64,000 nt of DNA from positions 3,211,501 through 3,275,500 of the forward strand of contig JBBBDQ010001124.1 of the NCBI GenBank assembly GCA_037127315.1, written 5' to 3'. Under the pieces are notes generated by a model, which saw nothing but the letters and a program-made list of their open reading frames with translations, was not told the origin of the DNA and made no database searches. Each line of letters opens with the position of its first letter. The stretch's first letter is position 1. The translations under genes and the position numbers were made by a program. Origin of the DNA: Ascarosepion bandense. Taxonomy: Eukaryota > Mollusca > Cephalopoda > Sepiida > Sepiidae. This document shows positions 10,116-21,038 of this stretch, one piece after another.

Positions 10116-10910
10116 CACATCATTGAAGATATCGGTCCTGGAAAATAGAAAAGCATATGTTGTCAATAAAAACATAGGTGGTCACCTAAAAAAACATCTA
10201 AAATCTAGGAAAAGTATCCCTACAAAAATAGAGATAAGCACCTAAGGTTGGAGATGGGTTTGTTCATTTTAACTTCTATGACATTTATCAAAATTTTCAT
10301 GGCTAGTATTATTTTGGGTTCCTTTGAATAGAAGTGATAAAAAAAAAATTACTAGCCCTGCAGTGACCATTGGCGACAGTTGTGTGGCCTGGTTGATTGA
10401 GAAATCACCTAAAAACAACCAACATCAGACAAGCTGATAAAAAAAAGATTAATGACTAGAAATCTCCTTTTTGTCCACATATTCTAAAAGTTTAGATTCA
10501 TCATGTAGGCAGTGTACCAGCCCTTGGGGTAGGCTAACATTGGATACTGAGAAAGTGAGAGAGATTAGTACTGCCCATATGGAGCAATGGTGTGAGATGA
10601 GACATGATTTGGTATTAAGTGAGAGCTTGATTCCTCTGACCACTCTCAAAATGGGGCTGGACAGTCCCTAAATTTAGAAAATTCCTCAAATAAACATATT
10701 TTAAAAATTTGGGATTTAAAAAAAATGTTGATGCTAAGGGTGGAAGATAAATACACCCCATACCCTGGTCAACCCCACACCTGTCAGACACAGGAATTTA
10801 TATAAGCTGGAGGTTTGGACAACTTGAAGAGTCCCCATATTAGTGCTGCTAGAATCCAAGTTGTCTGCCAAGACCACCTGATTATGACCCTGTGCCAGTC
10901 CGGAAGACCA
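10116..10910 (+). repeat. Dispersed repeat family R1, copy B
   Basis: Partner of 2254-3016 (see that entry). The upstream open frame at 9976-10245 (89 residues, Lys/Ser/Ile-rich) runs into this copy; the corresponding region of copy A lacks the frame, so it is probably not a conserved gene. Confidence 0.75.
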
Positions 10911-11512
10911 GAACTTAGAAATTTAAATTACTTCTAACACAGGCTGCAAACTCCAAAAGGGGATCCAAGTGTCATTTGATTATAATGGTAAATGGGAAGG
11001 GCTAAAATCACTGTATAATTCATATATAAAACAAATCATTATTAGATTTTTGATCTGAGTTAATTCTTTATTTTAAAGAATTCTTTTTTCTGTATCCGCC
11101 AGCTGTCGACGTCAATTTACTTCATCGACAATCTTCTCACCCTGAGATCAAAAATACGTGACAGAGGTGTGAAGGATCATGATCATCGCAAATGCCACCT
11201 AGATGCAGTGGAATCGTACTCATCAACATGATACTATCGACAAATCAGCAACATGTTAATGAGTGAGGAGTCAGCTAGATGGTAACTACAGTGGTCTGAA
11301 GATTTAAGTTTTCTAATTAAATAATCTTATTTTTATATTTTTTTTTTATTTTACAACTCAGAGATGATTTTCTGGAACTATGACTAGGACCCTGTTTGAC
11401 CCCCAAAATTTGATGATTTAAATTCTTCCAGGACTTGTCCTTATAACTAACGTAAACATTAAGTGCTACAAAATGAATTTCTCAATTTCATAAGTGAGCA
11501 GTTAACGGATGT

Positions 11513-11530
11513 AATATCTATCTATCTATC

Positions 11531-11564
<34 letters not shown>

Positions 11565-11573
11565 TACACACAA
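11513..11573. repeat. Compound microsatellite (TATC)n(TA)n(CA)n
   Basis: TATC units grade into TA and then CA units. The flanking 10911-11880 is AT-rich and I see no gene in it. Confidence 0.85.
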
Positions 11574-11907
11574 AATTTTCTAAAATTTAATTCATTTTTA
11601 AATAAGTCCTGAAAATTTTATTAAAATCTGACAATTATCTGATTTTTGCAAGAATTTCCAAATCAGTGTTTTTCACTGTACAAGACACCAAAATTTATGG
11701 TCTTATGTTAATGCCAACAAAAACAAAAAAAAGCTAGATATTTAATTAAAATTTCAAACTTTTAAAAAAGGATAAATCATTTTCAGATGGAAAAAATCCT
11801 TTGCTCATTTATCTTAATAATAACACAAAGGCTTTGGCAGGTTTATGTTTTGGGTATTTTTTTTCCATATATGTTTATTTTTTAGGTACACACACACACA
11901 CACACAC

Positions 11908-12414
11908 ATATTTTCCATTTTTAAACAAGTTATTACGCAACCTAGGTTTCTACCATGAGTGGTGTCTTCAGGCAATTTTTAATAACTGAGCTTACCGTTT
12001 TTCTTTTTAAGAACGCTCATGTAATGGAGTTTTTTTTTTGTTTTGTTTTTTTTAACACTCACATGGCAGAGAATTTTTGAATGCACAATTTTTAAATTAA
12101 AACGAATTATGGTGTTTTTATCCATGGTTGTATGAACCTAAGAGGCATTTCTTAGTATGGATACACTTAGTCATAATTTCTGTTCGTTTAAATTTAATTT
12201 AATTTCGTTTAATTCATTTTAATTTAAAAACTGCACATTCAAAAATTCCCTGCCACATAATTGTTAAAAAAAACTTAAAAAAAACACATTTACATGAGCA
12301 TTCTTAAAAAGAAAAACAGTAAACGGTAAAATCAATTATTGCAAATCGCCTGAAGACACCACTCATGGTAGAAACCTAGGTCATGTAATAACTCATTTAA
12401 AAATGGAAAATATT
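11908..12414. repeat. Long inverted repeat (foldback), arms about 205 bp
   Basis: Left arm 11908-12113 and right arm about 12209-12414 are reverse complements with roughly 85-90% apparent identity: 'cctaggtttctaccatgagt' matches 'actcatggtagaaacctagg', and 'tttttctttttaagaacgct' has a matching partner. The spacer is about 95 bp. The left end abuts a (CA)n tract. There is no coding potential. A MITE/foldback transposon is the likeliest explanation; target duplications are not obvious. Confidence 0.85.
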
Positions 12415-12507
12415 CAGAAGTTCTACAATATAATTGTATTGAACACTTTTTGTACAAATGTGCACTGGTCTAATCCTATTATGACAAAAAAAACTAAGCA
12501 TTAAACA

Positions 12508-12510
<3 letters not shown>

Positions 12511-12542
<32 letters not shown>
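12511..12542. repeat. (TA)n microsatellite
   Basis: About sixteen TA units. Confidence 0.9.
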
Positions 12543-12544
<2 letters not shown>

Positions 12545-14145
12545 GAGAGATGAGACAAAGTGGAAAATTTTTATTAAAGACATGTAACATTATGTATGTT
12601 CTCTTTGGCTTTATTAGTTTCACTGAAAGGAAGATAAAACTCTGTATAGGGAAAATGTCTTTGGGTCTCTGAGGATAAGAGGGTACCATAAATGAAATTA
12701 ATTACCCTTGTTTATCATTTCTACTGATTTCAGATTTGGAGAGTCTATTATTAGAGTTGTTTGTCTTATCCATAACTATATTAGAGTTGTTTGGCATTGT
12801 AGTATTTTAAATCAGGGGCTTTTTAAAATCTTTTATTATACATACATATATACATGTACATGCACTCTCACATATCTGTACTTACACATCCACTCAGGTA
12901 TGTACATGTACTTCGTTTTTTTTTTTTTTTTCATACATTACATACACACATGCATGCATACATGTGTGTGTAAGTTTGTGAAGATTCTAGCATGTCTATA
13001 GGATACAAATTCTATATCATCTAACGGCTACTTAAAACACACAAAGTAAAATTGCACAACCGCAAAATCGGATCCAAATGACTAAAAGCATTTTGGAAAA
13101 ACCCAACTAAGAAAACTTTCACAAGTCAGTGTGAAAGGCAAAATCCTGGATCCTGACTGGATTACAAATCGAAAGTTCAAATATGACGTCAGTCAAATGT
13201 TTTTTTCACAACTAAGAAGCTGGGAGTCGGTCACATGACTGAATTCTAATACTTAAGGACATCCCCTGACCAGTCAAGACATTCAGAAAGGTGCAGAGAA
13301 CAGAGAGGCCAGAGAACTGACAGACAGGTCCGTTGCAACTAATACAAAAGAGAAGGAAAGGAAAACAACAATAACAAGATATCTTCAACTGCCCATAAAA
13401 CATTTTTACATCTCTAGCCAGCCAGAAAGGAGAAGGAACACAGACTTTATTAGTTAAGTAGACTGATTAATCATTTTACACACACACACACACATTCTGC
13501 TACTTACAACTGTCATTATTTGACCCTTTCCCTCTCTTCAGGTATTTTTCACTCACACTCTTTTTCACCCTAAATTGAAACCCTTTCCTTTTCCACCTAA
13601 TTAGCAGTGGACATATAAAAAAAAGAAAGAAACATTCTGTTGAATGACAAACAGCAAAACAGATACTTTTTTGTTCAACCAACATTCGCTAAAATCTAAA
13701 AGACATTTTTCTATCAAACAAGAGATACAAAAGAAATATGCAACTTGTTTATTCTGTGTATATGTTGGTAAATATACTATTTTCTAATTTTATACAAACA
13801 TTTCTAATTGTGTTGTCTTTTCTTGAAATTTGTGTTGTATTGTGTGGACAGGATATCTCGCATTAAATTCTCCTTTCGTGTTCTGTAAAACCACTTGTCT
13901 AAGTGGGATGGTAATGTGAGTTTGTAATTGTGTCTGTGTGTTTTTTGTGGGAGATTTGCTGTCTTCACCTTTAGGCAACCAGGTCAGCAGAGTTAGGTGT
14001 CACAACATTCTAATTTTATGACTGAATCTTTGTAAGCATGTTTTCTTTGTATTAGATATAAGTTAGATTCTTTAACAATGGATTCATAGAAAAATGGCAA
14101 TGTAATGTGTGCCACCCTAATTAAAAAAGCATAATTCTTTAAGGT
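12545..14145. other. Intergenic, no supported gene
   Basis: Only simple repeats are visible (mixed TACA/CA tracts at 12838-12970, a T-run near 12917, (CA)n at 13479-13494). The short open frames here have simple composition, no recognisable motif and no flanking splice or start context that I can defend. Confidence 0.6.
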
Positions 14146-14146
14146 G

Positions 14147-14150
<4 letters not shown>

Positions 14151-14178
<28 letters not shown>
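14151..14178. repeat. (TA)n microsatellite
   Basis: About fourteen TA units. Confidence 0.9.
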
Positions 14179-14184
<6 letters not shown>

Positions 14185-14375
14185 ATTTTATTTTCTGGAC
14201 ATAAATTATGTAGAAATTGTCTGAACATTCTGTATATTGGAGCACTTTCAACTCTACTTTTAGCCATTATCCAGGTTAATTTTATTTTGGCTTTTTTGGT
14301 AGGAGCCCAAGAGACTCTTGAACTTGCCCTGTGCAAAGTAAAATCTAATATATATTTTCACTTTGAACATTTCTT

Positions 14376-14538
14376 TAGTGGATACCTGTATTTGAGTAGA
14401 TGCCCTGTTTATTTATTAAACAGTATATTTATTTTCATGTAGACAAAAATAAATAAATATACTGTTTTTGTGTTGACAAAAATAAATGTAAGATTTAATA
14501 AATAAACAGGGTGTCTACTCAAATATGGATATCCACTA
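14376..14538. repeat. Inverted repeat, 163 bp hairpin
   Basis: 'tagtggatacctgtatttga' at the left pairs with 'tcaaatatggatatccacta' at the right, and 'ccctgtttatttatta' with 'taataaataaacaggg'. A nested pair, 'aaacagtatatttatt' / 'aataaatatactgttt', sits inside. Almost the whole element folds on itself, typical of a small foldback element. Confidence 0.85.
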
Positions 14539-15590
14539 AAATAACATTTGAAGTGAAGCAAACATCTTTAAAAATAAAGATAAAGCTATCTTCATTCAAT
14601 TCAACATTATAGATTTCTACCCTTTTATTTCTAAAGATATATTTCTAAGTAGTCTGAATTTCACTAAGAAATATGTAGATATTGCTGATGAAGAATATAA
14701 AGTTATGTTAGCATCTAGAATATTGGTTTTATCCAATAATAATTCTATTTAGATAAACAGTAACTCTGATAACTTGATGTCCCTGTGGGTAATTTTGACT
14801 CTGCTCAAATTGCTGATTTAATGAGCATTTATATTTTGTACATTCTTAATAGGATTATTGAATCTTAACAAATCTGACTGTATTGGAATGATGGGCTTAT
14901 CATCATACCTAATAGTAATCCCCTAAAATACAAAGGAAAATAAGGTCTTTTAAATTATTTGGATAGAAAATAGATATTTCTTCAAACCTTAAAATAGTTA
15001 ATTTTCTGGATATTACTTTGAACTTCTCTAATAATGCTTTTCTAATATATTATTAATGTTAATTTTAACCACCTCCACCAAGTGATAAAACAAATTCCCA
15101 CTAACATTAATTCTAGGTTAAATAAATTATCTTCCAGTAGCAAAATATTTAATGATAAAATCACTTATAATAATGTTCTCAAAAAATGTGTCTTTAAATA
15201 GGAATTATTTTATCTAAAACCCTTGTATTCATAAGTCTAAAATAGGAAAAGAAAAGTTTTATGGTTCTCTCCTCTTTTTTCCAATTTCTAACATTAATAT
15301 TGCTCAATATTTTCTGAAATTGATGGATAAACATTTAATTCACTAAATAAGATCTTTAACTAATTTATAATGTTTTTCTATTATTCTTGCACTAGCAATA
15401 TCCACAGCATCATTAATTCTCATGATAATAAAATACTAGATAAATTTATAATAATCACCAAATAAATAAAAATCCCCCCCATAATCATAGAATTAAGGAT
15501 AACTGTCCAGTTAGAGGTATATGAATGTCTGAAAAAAAATCATATACTAAGCTACTACTTTTCCTCTGGAATATGATAAAAAAAAAAAAC

Positions 15591-17183
15591 ACATAACTCA
15601 ATAAGTCCCGAGCCTGACATATAGATAGCACCACTAATAAAAAAATTCATATGATTTTTATGAAGTACTAACCTTCAAATGACATGTGACAAAACTTAGG
15701 CCTAATTGGATTATTAGTTTACAAATTACAGTTATTGAAGTGAAGCTTCTGTTGCAAAGTTTCAAAACAATGGAAAAATCTGAATTTCGTGTGTTGATAA
15801 AGCATTGCTTTCTGATAGGAAAAAATAATGTTCAAGCAAATCAATGGCTTGATAAGTGCTATTCAGACTCTACTTCTTCAAAAACAATGGTTAAGAAGTG
15901 GTATGCTGACTTTAAACATGGTCAGCCAGTCACAAATGATGCTGAACACTCAGGCTGCCCATAATCGGCAGTTGTCCCGGAAAACACCAAAAAAAAAAAA
16001 AAAAATCCACAAACTCATTTTGGCAGATCGTAAATTGAAATTGTGTAAGATAACAGAGGAGTTGAACATGTCAGAAGGCACTGCATTCACCATTTTGCAT
16101 GAACATTTGTCAGTGAGAAAGCTATGTTCAAAGTTGGTACTGTATTTGCTCAGTCAATCAAAAACAGCAACGTGTCGACAATTCAGAGCATTGTTTGCAA
16201 CTGTTTCAATGCAGAAAGAAGTTTTTGTGTAAATAAGTGACAATGAATGAAACATGGGTCCACCACTTCACTCTGAAGTCAAATCGGCAGTCAGCTGAGT
16301 GGACAGCAGCAGGTAAAAGCCATCCAAATCGACCACAGATGCAAATGCCAGCAGGTAAGAGTTTGGCGTCTGTCTTTTGAGATGCACAAGTTATTTTGTT
16401 TATCAATTACCTTGAGAAAAGAAAAACCATCAATAGTGAATATTATACTGCATTATTGGTGCATTTGAAGGAAGAAATCATTAAAAAAACGGCATCAAAT
16501 GAAGAAAAGTTATCTTTCTCCAAGACAACACACTGTGTCAAGTTAATCGCAATTATGGCAAAACTACATGAATTGCATTTTTAATTGATAATGCATGCCC
16601 CCCCCTATTCTCCAGATCCGATCCCCGGTAACTACTGGCTGTTTAGTTAGTTAAGTGCCATACGTGAAACACACTTGGGCGATCATGTCTCAAAAGAGAC
16701 ATGACTGACTGGGCAGAAGGTTATCTCGCAGTAGGTTGCCATTGCTTTCTGCGGTAGACTGGTTGCCGGCCAAGGCTATAGAACCCAATCTGTCCTGTTA
16801 TTTAACCCATAACTGGAGGGAAGAGACGGATTAATACCTTTCCCAAGAGTATTTGCGTGTAAGTGAATGCAATGAATTCAACTAGAATTCGAACTCGGCT
16901 CCCCGATTTCTCATTCCAAGCCGATATCCACTGGACCACAACGCACCTCAAAAGAATGTTCCAGGGAAAGAGATTTGGCTCCCATGAAGAAGTGATGTCG
17001 GAAACTGAGCCATATTTTGAGGCCAAAGACAAATTGTCATGTAAAAAAAGGCATCAAAATGTTAGAGAAGCATTGGAATCAGTGTATCACCCTAGAAAGA
17101 GACTATGTTGATGAATAAAGTTGAATTTTGCCTAAAAGTTGTTGTTTTATTAGTTAGGCTCAAGATTTATTGAGTGATGTGTT
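15591..17183 (+). mobile_element. Mariner DNA transposon relic inside the Penelope-like element
   Basis: Terminal inverted repeats of about 30 bp: left 'ACTCAATAAGTCCCGAGCCT' (from about 15596), right its complement ('aggctcaagatttattgagt', 17156-17175). The transposase is recognisable from 'MEKSEFRVLIKHCFLIGKNN' (15770) through 'MVKKWYADFKHGQPV' (helix-turn-helix region), 'ILADRKLKLCKITEELNMSE', 'ETWVHHFT' (first catalytic Asp replaced in context MNETW), 'INYLEKRKTINSEYY', 'PPYSPD' and 'GNYWLF', and after a SINE insertion 'LKRMFQGKRFGSHEEV' to the end at 17111. An A-run, frameshifts and stops break it. Cut-and-paste function is lost. Confidence 0.9.
16643..16946 (-). mobile_element. SINE inserted in the mariner transposase
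   Basis: Minus-strand full-length SINE: tail 'agttaagtgccatacg' at 16650, tRNA-like head ending in 'ccactggaccacaacgcac' at 16946. It interrupts the mariner codons between 'YWLF' and 'LKRMFQGK', so it is the youngest layer of a three-element nest. Confidence 0.9.
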
Positions 17184-17410
17184 ATAATTTGGAATTTCTA
17201 CTGGACCTTCAAGATATAGATTTTAGACTCATATATATTCATTCTCTAGGCCTCCACCTTAAATCCCAGACAGCTCTGTCTAAATATTTCTGAGAATTAA
17301 AAGATAGAGGACTCTCTCCACAGGTTGATTGGAAGACTGTAGGCAAATCACAAACTTTTATTAGCTTTAGAAAGAGATGTAACCTATGCTTAAATTAAAA
17401 AATAAAAATG

Positions 17411-17849
17411 ATTAAATTTAGTGTTAATAACCAGTGAAAGTGATTTTTAAATGTCATCACAGAAATAGATTTAAATTACCGGTTTTGTAGGATTCAAATA
17501 TTTTTTCCTTACTGATTTTCAAGCAAATTCAGCTGTTCTTTCTCTATTGTTAATCTGATACTTTATTTTATTTTTCTTATTATTTTTATGTATATATTTT
17601 TATGTATATATTTTTATTCTTTATTTTTATTTAAAACTTTTGGGTTTTGATGATGTTAACCACTTCTAACTGATTAATTTTTGTATTTACTACGTTTGCT
17701 TGTTAGTTTTTTGTTTGTATTTCTTTTTTAATTTTCCTTTTAATAACAAAATGTAAGTAGTGGTTTGTGTTATGTACCAAACACGGTAAGCATGTTGGGT
17801 TTTTCATTTTTGTTAATAATTCTGTTACATGTAAAATGACATTCATCAC
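17411..17849. other. AT-rich stretch, likely Penelope 3' UTR
   Basis: No open frame or RNA gene. It includes duplicated 'tatgtatatatttttat' units near 17588-17612. Its position between the GIY-YIG remnant and the hammerhead-like motif makes element 3' UTR the best reading. Confidence 0.4.
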
Positions 17850-17906
17850 TGAAAATGGCTAAAAGTATAGCCGAAAGTGCTTGGATAAACAAAACAGTTG
17901 GACAAT
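17850..17906 (+). ncRNA. Hammerhead-ribozyme-like motif, Penelope 3' end (decayed)
   Basis: About 450 bp after the GIY-YIG remnant, 'CTGAAAA' is followed by a perfect 5 bp stem (GGCTA / TAGCC, loop AAAAG) and 'GAAAG'. This matches the hammerhead order CUGANGA - stem II - GAAA. The G8-equivalent base is A, which would abolish catalysis. Penelope-like elements are known to carry hammerhead motifs in their terminal repeats; that this is one is inference from position and pattern. Confidence 0.45.
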
Positions 17907-18079
17907 TTTTATATGTTTGTTTGAAGGTTTAATGACCTATCAATCCTTATGAGATCATTTAAGGTCATAACCAATGATTTTTGGTTAAGGTTATTTTATT
18001 TTTCCAACGTTTTTCTTTTTCGAGTATCAAGATTCATTGGGATTTGTTTTTAAGAGCAGGGTCCCCCACGTCCTACCCT

Positions 18080-18338
18080 TGTTATTTAACCCATAACTGG
18101 AGGGAAGGGTACCAGTGATTAAGTGAATGCAGGGTATTCAACTGGAATTCGAACTCAGCTCACCGATTTCTCTTTCCGAGCTGATATCTACTGCACCAAG
18201 ACGCACATCCATCACTAAATGCTTACAGCACCTGGTATTCCCAAGTGGTCCCCCATCTAAGTACTGACCAGGCTCAACATTGCTTAACTTCGGTGATTGA
18301 GCGAGAACCGGTGTATTCAACGTGATAGGCCATAAGCC
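18080..18338 (-). mobile_element. Composite SINE: 5S rRNA head plus tRNA-type SINE
   Basis: Read on the minus strand, a 5S-rRNA-like segment (18338 down to 18221) is followed after about 11 bases by 'GGATGTGCGTCTTGGTGCAG' and the standard tRNA-derived SINE head (box B 'GTTCGAATTCC') and body up to 'cataactggagggaa' / 'gttatttaaccc'. The body then stops near 18080, so the copy is 3'-truncated. The same order occurs at 35831-36114, which argues for a real composite family and not a chance neighbour. Both modules contain internal Pol III promoters. Confidence 0.85.
18221..18338 (-). pseudogene. 5S rRNA-derived sequence
   Basis: About 118 nt on the minus strand match the eukaryotic 5S rRNA layout: 'GGCCTATCACGTTGAATACA' near the 5' end, 'CACCGAAGTTAAGCAATG', the box C-like 'TGGTCAGTACTTAGATGGG', and 'GGGAATACCAGGTGCTGTAA' at the 3' end. 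Several substitutions relative to a functional 5S (for example GGGGGACC for GGGTGACC) and the linkage to a SINE indicate a mobile-element module and not a working rRNA gene. Confidence 0.9.
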
Positions 18339-18446
18339 TCAATTTTTATATAATTTATGCCCTCAAAAGAAAATCATAAGATCACATGAAAAATTAAAAA
18401 AGAACTTAACCATCACTCCTTGTCTGTCATTTTTAATGGAGCTTGC

Positions 18447-18538
18447 ATATATATATATATATAAATGTATCTAGAAGCAATTGGGTGTCTAACCATACTG
18501 ATGAGCTGTGATACAGTGAAGCTGGACTGTCTGCGGAT

Positions 18539-18587
<49 letters not shown>
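18447..18587. repeat. (TA)n microsatellites
   Basis: A short TA run at about 18447-18463 and a long one (about 24 units) at 18541-18587. The Tyr/Ile-rich frames across them are artefacts. Confidence 0.9.
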
Positions 18588-18588
<1 letters not shown>

Positions 18589-18589
18589 T

Positions 18590-19458
18590 GTTTTTTCCCC
18601 CTGCAAAGTAGTAGAGGTGCCAAAAACACACTATACACTGGAACACACACATACAAAATAAAGTAAAATAAATTACAAGAACTACACACACATAAACACA
18701 CAGACATGACAGTCACGGACATGCACACACCATGAAATAAAACAACAGTAATAAAACAAATCCTCTTCAACCCTGGAAAAAGTCAAACTAACGGTCAGGT
18801 CACACATACTTAGATAAACCACACATTAAAGCAGACTGATATCATCAGATCAGAAAAAGGTCCCAACTGTAAATCACACACATATATATATATACCATAA
18901 ACACACACATGCATACATGCTCTAACACACTTACAAACACACTCACACACACACAAACACATGCAATAATTAATAACAGCAGCAGCACCCAGGAATGACC
19001 ATTCCTTGAAAGGCACGGACTCACTCGGACAGACACACGCTCCTCTGCCATTCTGAAGATTAGATTTTGATCTCAAAATATTAATGTATAATAGGTAATA
19101 CCTAAAACCTTCTTTACCTTTCTTTATTTTACTAAACGCATTGTGACAGCCTTCAAGACCTAACCATACACCTAATATACACAATGCTTCAAGCAAATTA
19201 CAAAGCTTTACTATATATATATATATATATACACACACTCTTAAAGTAATATCTCTTATTGTTAGCCTACAACATAAGAGGCAAATGCTGGTAGTATGGT
19301 GGGAGATATTGTATCTTTTCATTGTTTTGCTTTATTGATACGAGATGTGCAAGTTTAGTAAAATGACATGAAGGCACATAAAAAACAACTGTATGATTGA
19401 ATTCCTGTATTTGCAGAAAAAAGTACATCCATTGACTTTAATCCTTTAATTGCTAACA
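18590..19458. other. Intergenic with CA-rich tracts; no supported gene
   Basis: CA-rich imperfect repeats (18620-18960) and (TA)n at 19213-19231. A 170-residue minus-strand frame (18810-19322) exists but its sequence is dominated by repeat-encoded Cys-Val and Tyr-Ile runs. Confidence 0.6.
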
Positions 19459-19461
19459 TGT

Positions 19462-19552
19462 GAGTCCGTCATACATGATACATGCTTGGGTGATCATATC
19501 TCTTTCGAGACATGACTAACATGGCAGAAGATTTTCCCCACAGTAATTTCTC
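19462..19552 (-). mobile_element. SINE 3' fragment
   Basis: Matches the SINE 3' part in reverse: 'gatacatgcttgggtgatca', 'tctctttcgagacatgacta', 'ggcagaagattttcc'. Both ends are truncated. Confidence 0.7.
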
Positions 19553-19956
19553 ATTTCTGCACCTTTGGTTGAAGAACAGCAAAATTCCTTATTTACTTTT
19601 ATTTTAGACCAATTTTTCTGCTTTCTGAACAGAGTTTGAACATAAATTGTATATTGTCTTCTGCACATTTTTGACTTTCATAAGCCATTATCGAAAAAAT
19701 ATTTTTAGGGGTTGATGTTTCTGTAGGTATACATTGTGCTTATTTAGATCTGATATTGTCTACATCCGAAAGATCCTATAACAAGCTGAGAAATATAAAA
19801 CAAACACTAATTAACAATTTCTGTAATTATGTAATGGATAAACAAATTAAACTAAACTTAGAATTATTAACAATAATAAAAATATAAAAGAAACACCATT
19901 AAGTTATTTTACAGACACTAACTACTCATGAGGCACAATCTATAAGAAAAAAAATT

Positions 19957-20262
19957 ATGTGTTGTGGTGCAGTGGATATCGGCTCGGAACGAGAAAGTGG
20001 GGAGCCGAGTTTGAATTCCAGTTGAATCCGTTGCATTCACTTATGCACAAATACCCTTGGGAAAGGTATTAATCCATCTCTTCCCTCCAGTTATGGGTTA
20101 AATAGCAGGACAGATTGGGTTCTGTAGCCTTGGCTGGCAACCAATCTACCACAGAAAGCAATGGCAACCTACTGCGGGATAATCTTCTGCCCAGTCAGTC
20201 ATGTCTCCAAAGAGACATGATCGCCTAAGTGTGTTTTACGTATGGCACTTAACTGACTGACT
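19957..20262 (+). mobile_element. tRNA-derived SINE, full length
   Basis: Starts 'tgtgttgtggtgcagtggat', carries the complete body, and ends 'ggcacttaactgactgac'. It lies directly against the degraded end of Gypsy-2, so it may have inserted into it. The terminal palindrome here reads TCTCCAAAGAGACATGA. Confidence 0.92.
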
Positions 20263-20305
20263 TTTTACTTACTACTAAAAAAATAGATAAAAATTTGTAA
20301 CATGA

Positions 20306-21038
20306 TCACCACCGATAATACAAAAACAAAACAATCAAAATCAATATTTGCACAATCACTACTGAGCTAGCAATAGATCTGAAAACAAACAACATTTTAT
20401 CTTCTGAAAAACTTCTTTGCACTCTTTTGACCAATTCCATTTCACTCTCCTTTTTTAGTAGGTCATTCAAAGGGGATCTAAGATCATACATTTTGGGGAT
20501 GTAGATGCTGTAGTAGCTGGCCAAGCCTAAATATGCCTGAAGATTAGTGATGTTGTTAGGTGCTGGCATCTTCTTAATGGTTTCATCTTTTTCAAGGTCA
20601 CACCTTCTGCCATTTTTGTTTATTATCTGACCCAAGTACTTGATTTGTTTTTAAAAAAAATTTAAATTTCTCCAAGTCAATCTTGAAACGATACTCATCT
20701 ATTTTTTGGAAAATTACCTTTACATGCTGTTTATGTTGCTCGTTATTCTCACTATTTAGAATGTCATCGAGGTAGGCTACGGCAAACACTCACCCTGCCA
20801 ACATGGTATCCATTATTTGTTGAAATAAACTTGGAGCAGCTTTCAACCCAAATGGATATCTATTTAGTTTATAGAGGCCATTATGGGTATTTATTGTTAG
20901 TAATTTTGAGCATTTTTCATCCACTTTTACCTGGAGGTAAGTGTCTGATGAATCTAATTTTAAAATAAATTTGTCACCATTTTGTCTTGAAAAAATGTCC
21001 TCTGGTGAAAGTAAAGGGTCTTTCAGGTAGTCGTTCAA
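20306..21038 (-). pseudogene. Gypsy-2 reverse transcriptase, frameshifted
   Basis: Three consecutive minus-strand frames form one RT. Frame 1 (21038-20790) contains motif A 'LKLDSSDTYLQVKVDEKCSK' and motif B 'YPFGLKAAPSLFQQIMDTML'. Frame 2 (20789-20598) contains the catalytic 'VAYLDDIL' (YLDD box, 20763-20780 region). Frame 3 (20635-20306) contains 'LGQIINKNGRR' and the connection segment 'MPAPNNITNLQAYLGLASYY'. Length and motif order match a nearly complete Ty3/Gypsy RT. Stops and shifts at the frame joints mean it is dead, though the YLDD itself is intact. Confidence 0.93.

Larger units (their letters stand above)
14560..17410 (+). pseudogene. Penelope-like retroelement relic (RT + GIY-YIG), split by mariner
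   Basis: Three-frame reading on the plus strand recovers a decayed Penelope-like ORF. 14589-14740 reads 'IFIQFNIIDFYPFISKDIFL' (RT motif A context, Asp in the first catalytic position), then 'FTKKYVDIADEEYKVMLASR'. About 15105-15190 reads 'NINSRLNKLSSSSKIFNDKI'. About 15245-15430 reads 'RKRKVLWFSPLFSN', 'NINIAQYFLKLMDKHL' and 'SIINSHDNKIL'. Near 15485-15530 comes 'RIKDNCPVRGI', the Cys-rich linker. After the mariner insertion, 17183-17400 reads 'YIGISTG' and 'ELKDRGLSPQVDWKTVGKSQ', the GIY-YIG C-terminal part. Live elements use RT plus this endonuclease for target-primed integration. This copy has many stops and shifts and lacks the 'YRDDG'-type motif region intact. Confidence 0.75.

Noticed and set aside
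13184..13191. TGACGTCA palindrome (CRE-like site)
   Set aside because: An 8-mer is expected by chance in 64 kb and there is no gene nearby; another occurs inside a mariner near 56595.
14560..15530. Treating the region as plain AT-rich intergenic DNA
   Set aside because: Three-frame reading shows ordered Penelope-like motifs, so it was reclassified as a retroelement relic.
18221..18338. Functional 5S rRNA gene
   Set aside because: Mutated in conserved positions, single copy, no terminator T-run, and fused to a SINE.
18413..19322. Several minus-strand frames up to 170 residues
   Set aside because: Composed of (TA)n and (CA)n translations (Tyr-Ile, Cys-Val runs).
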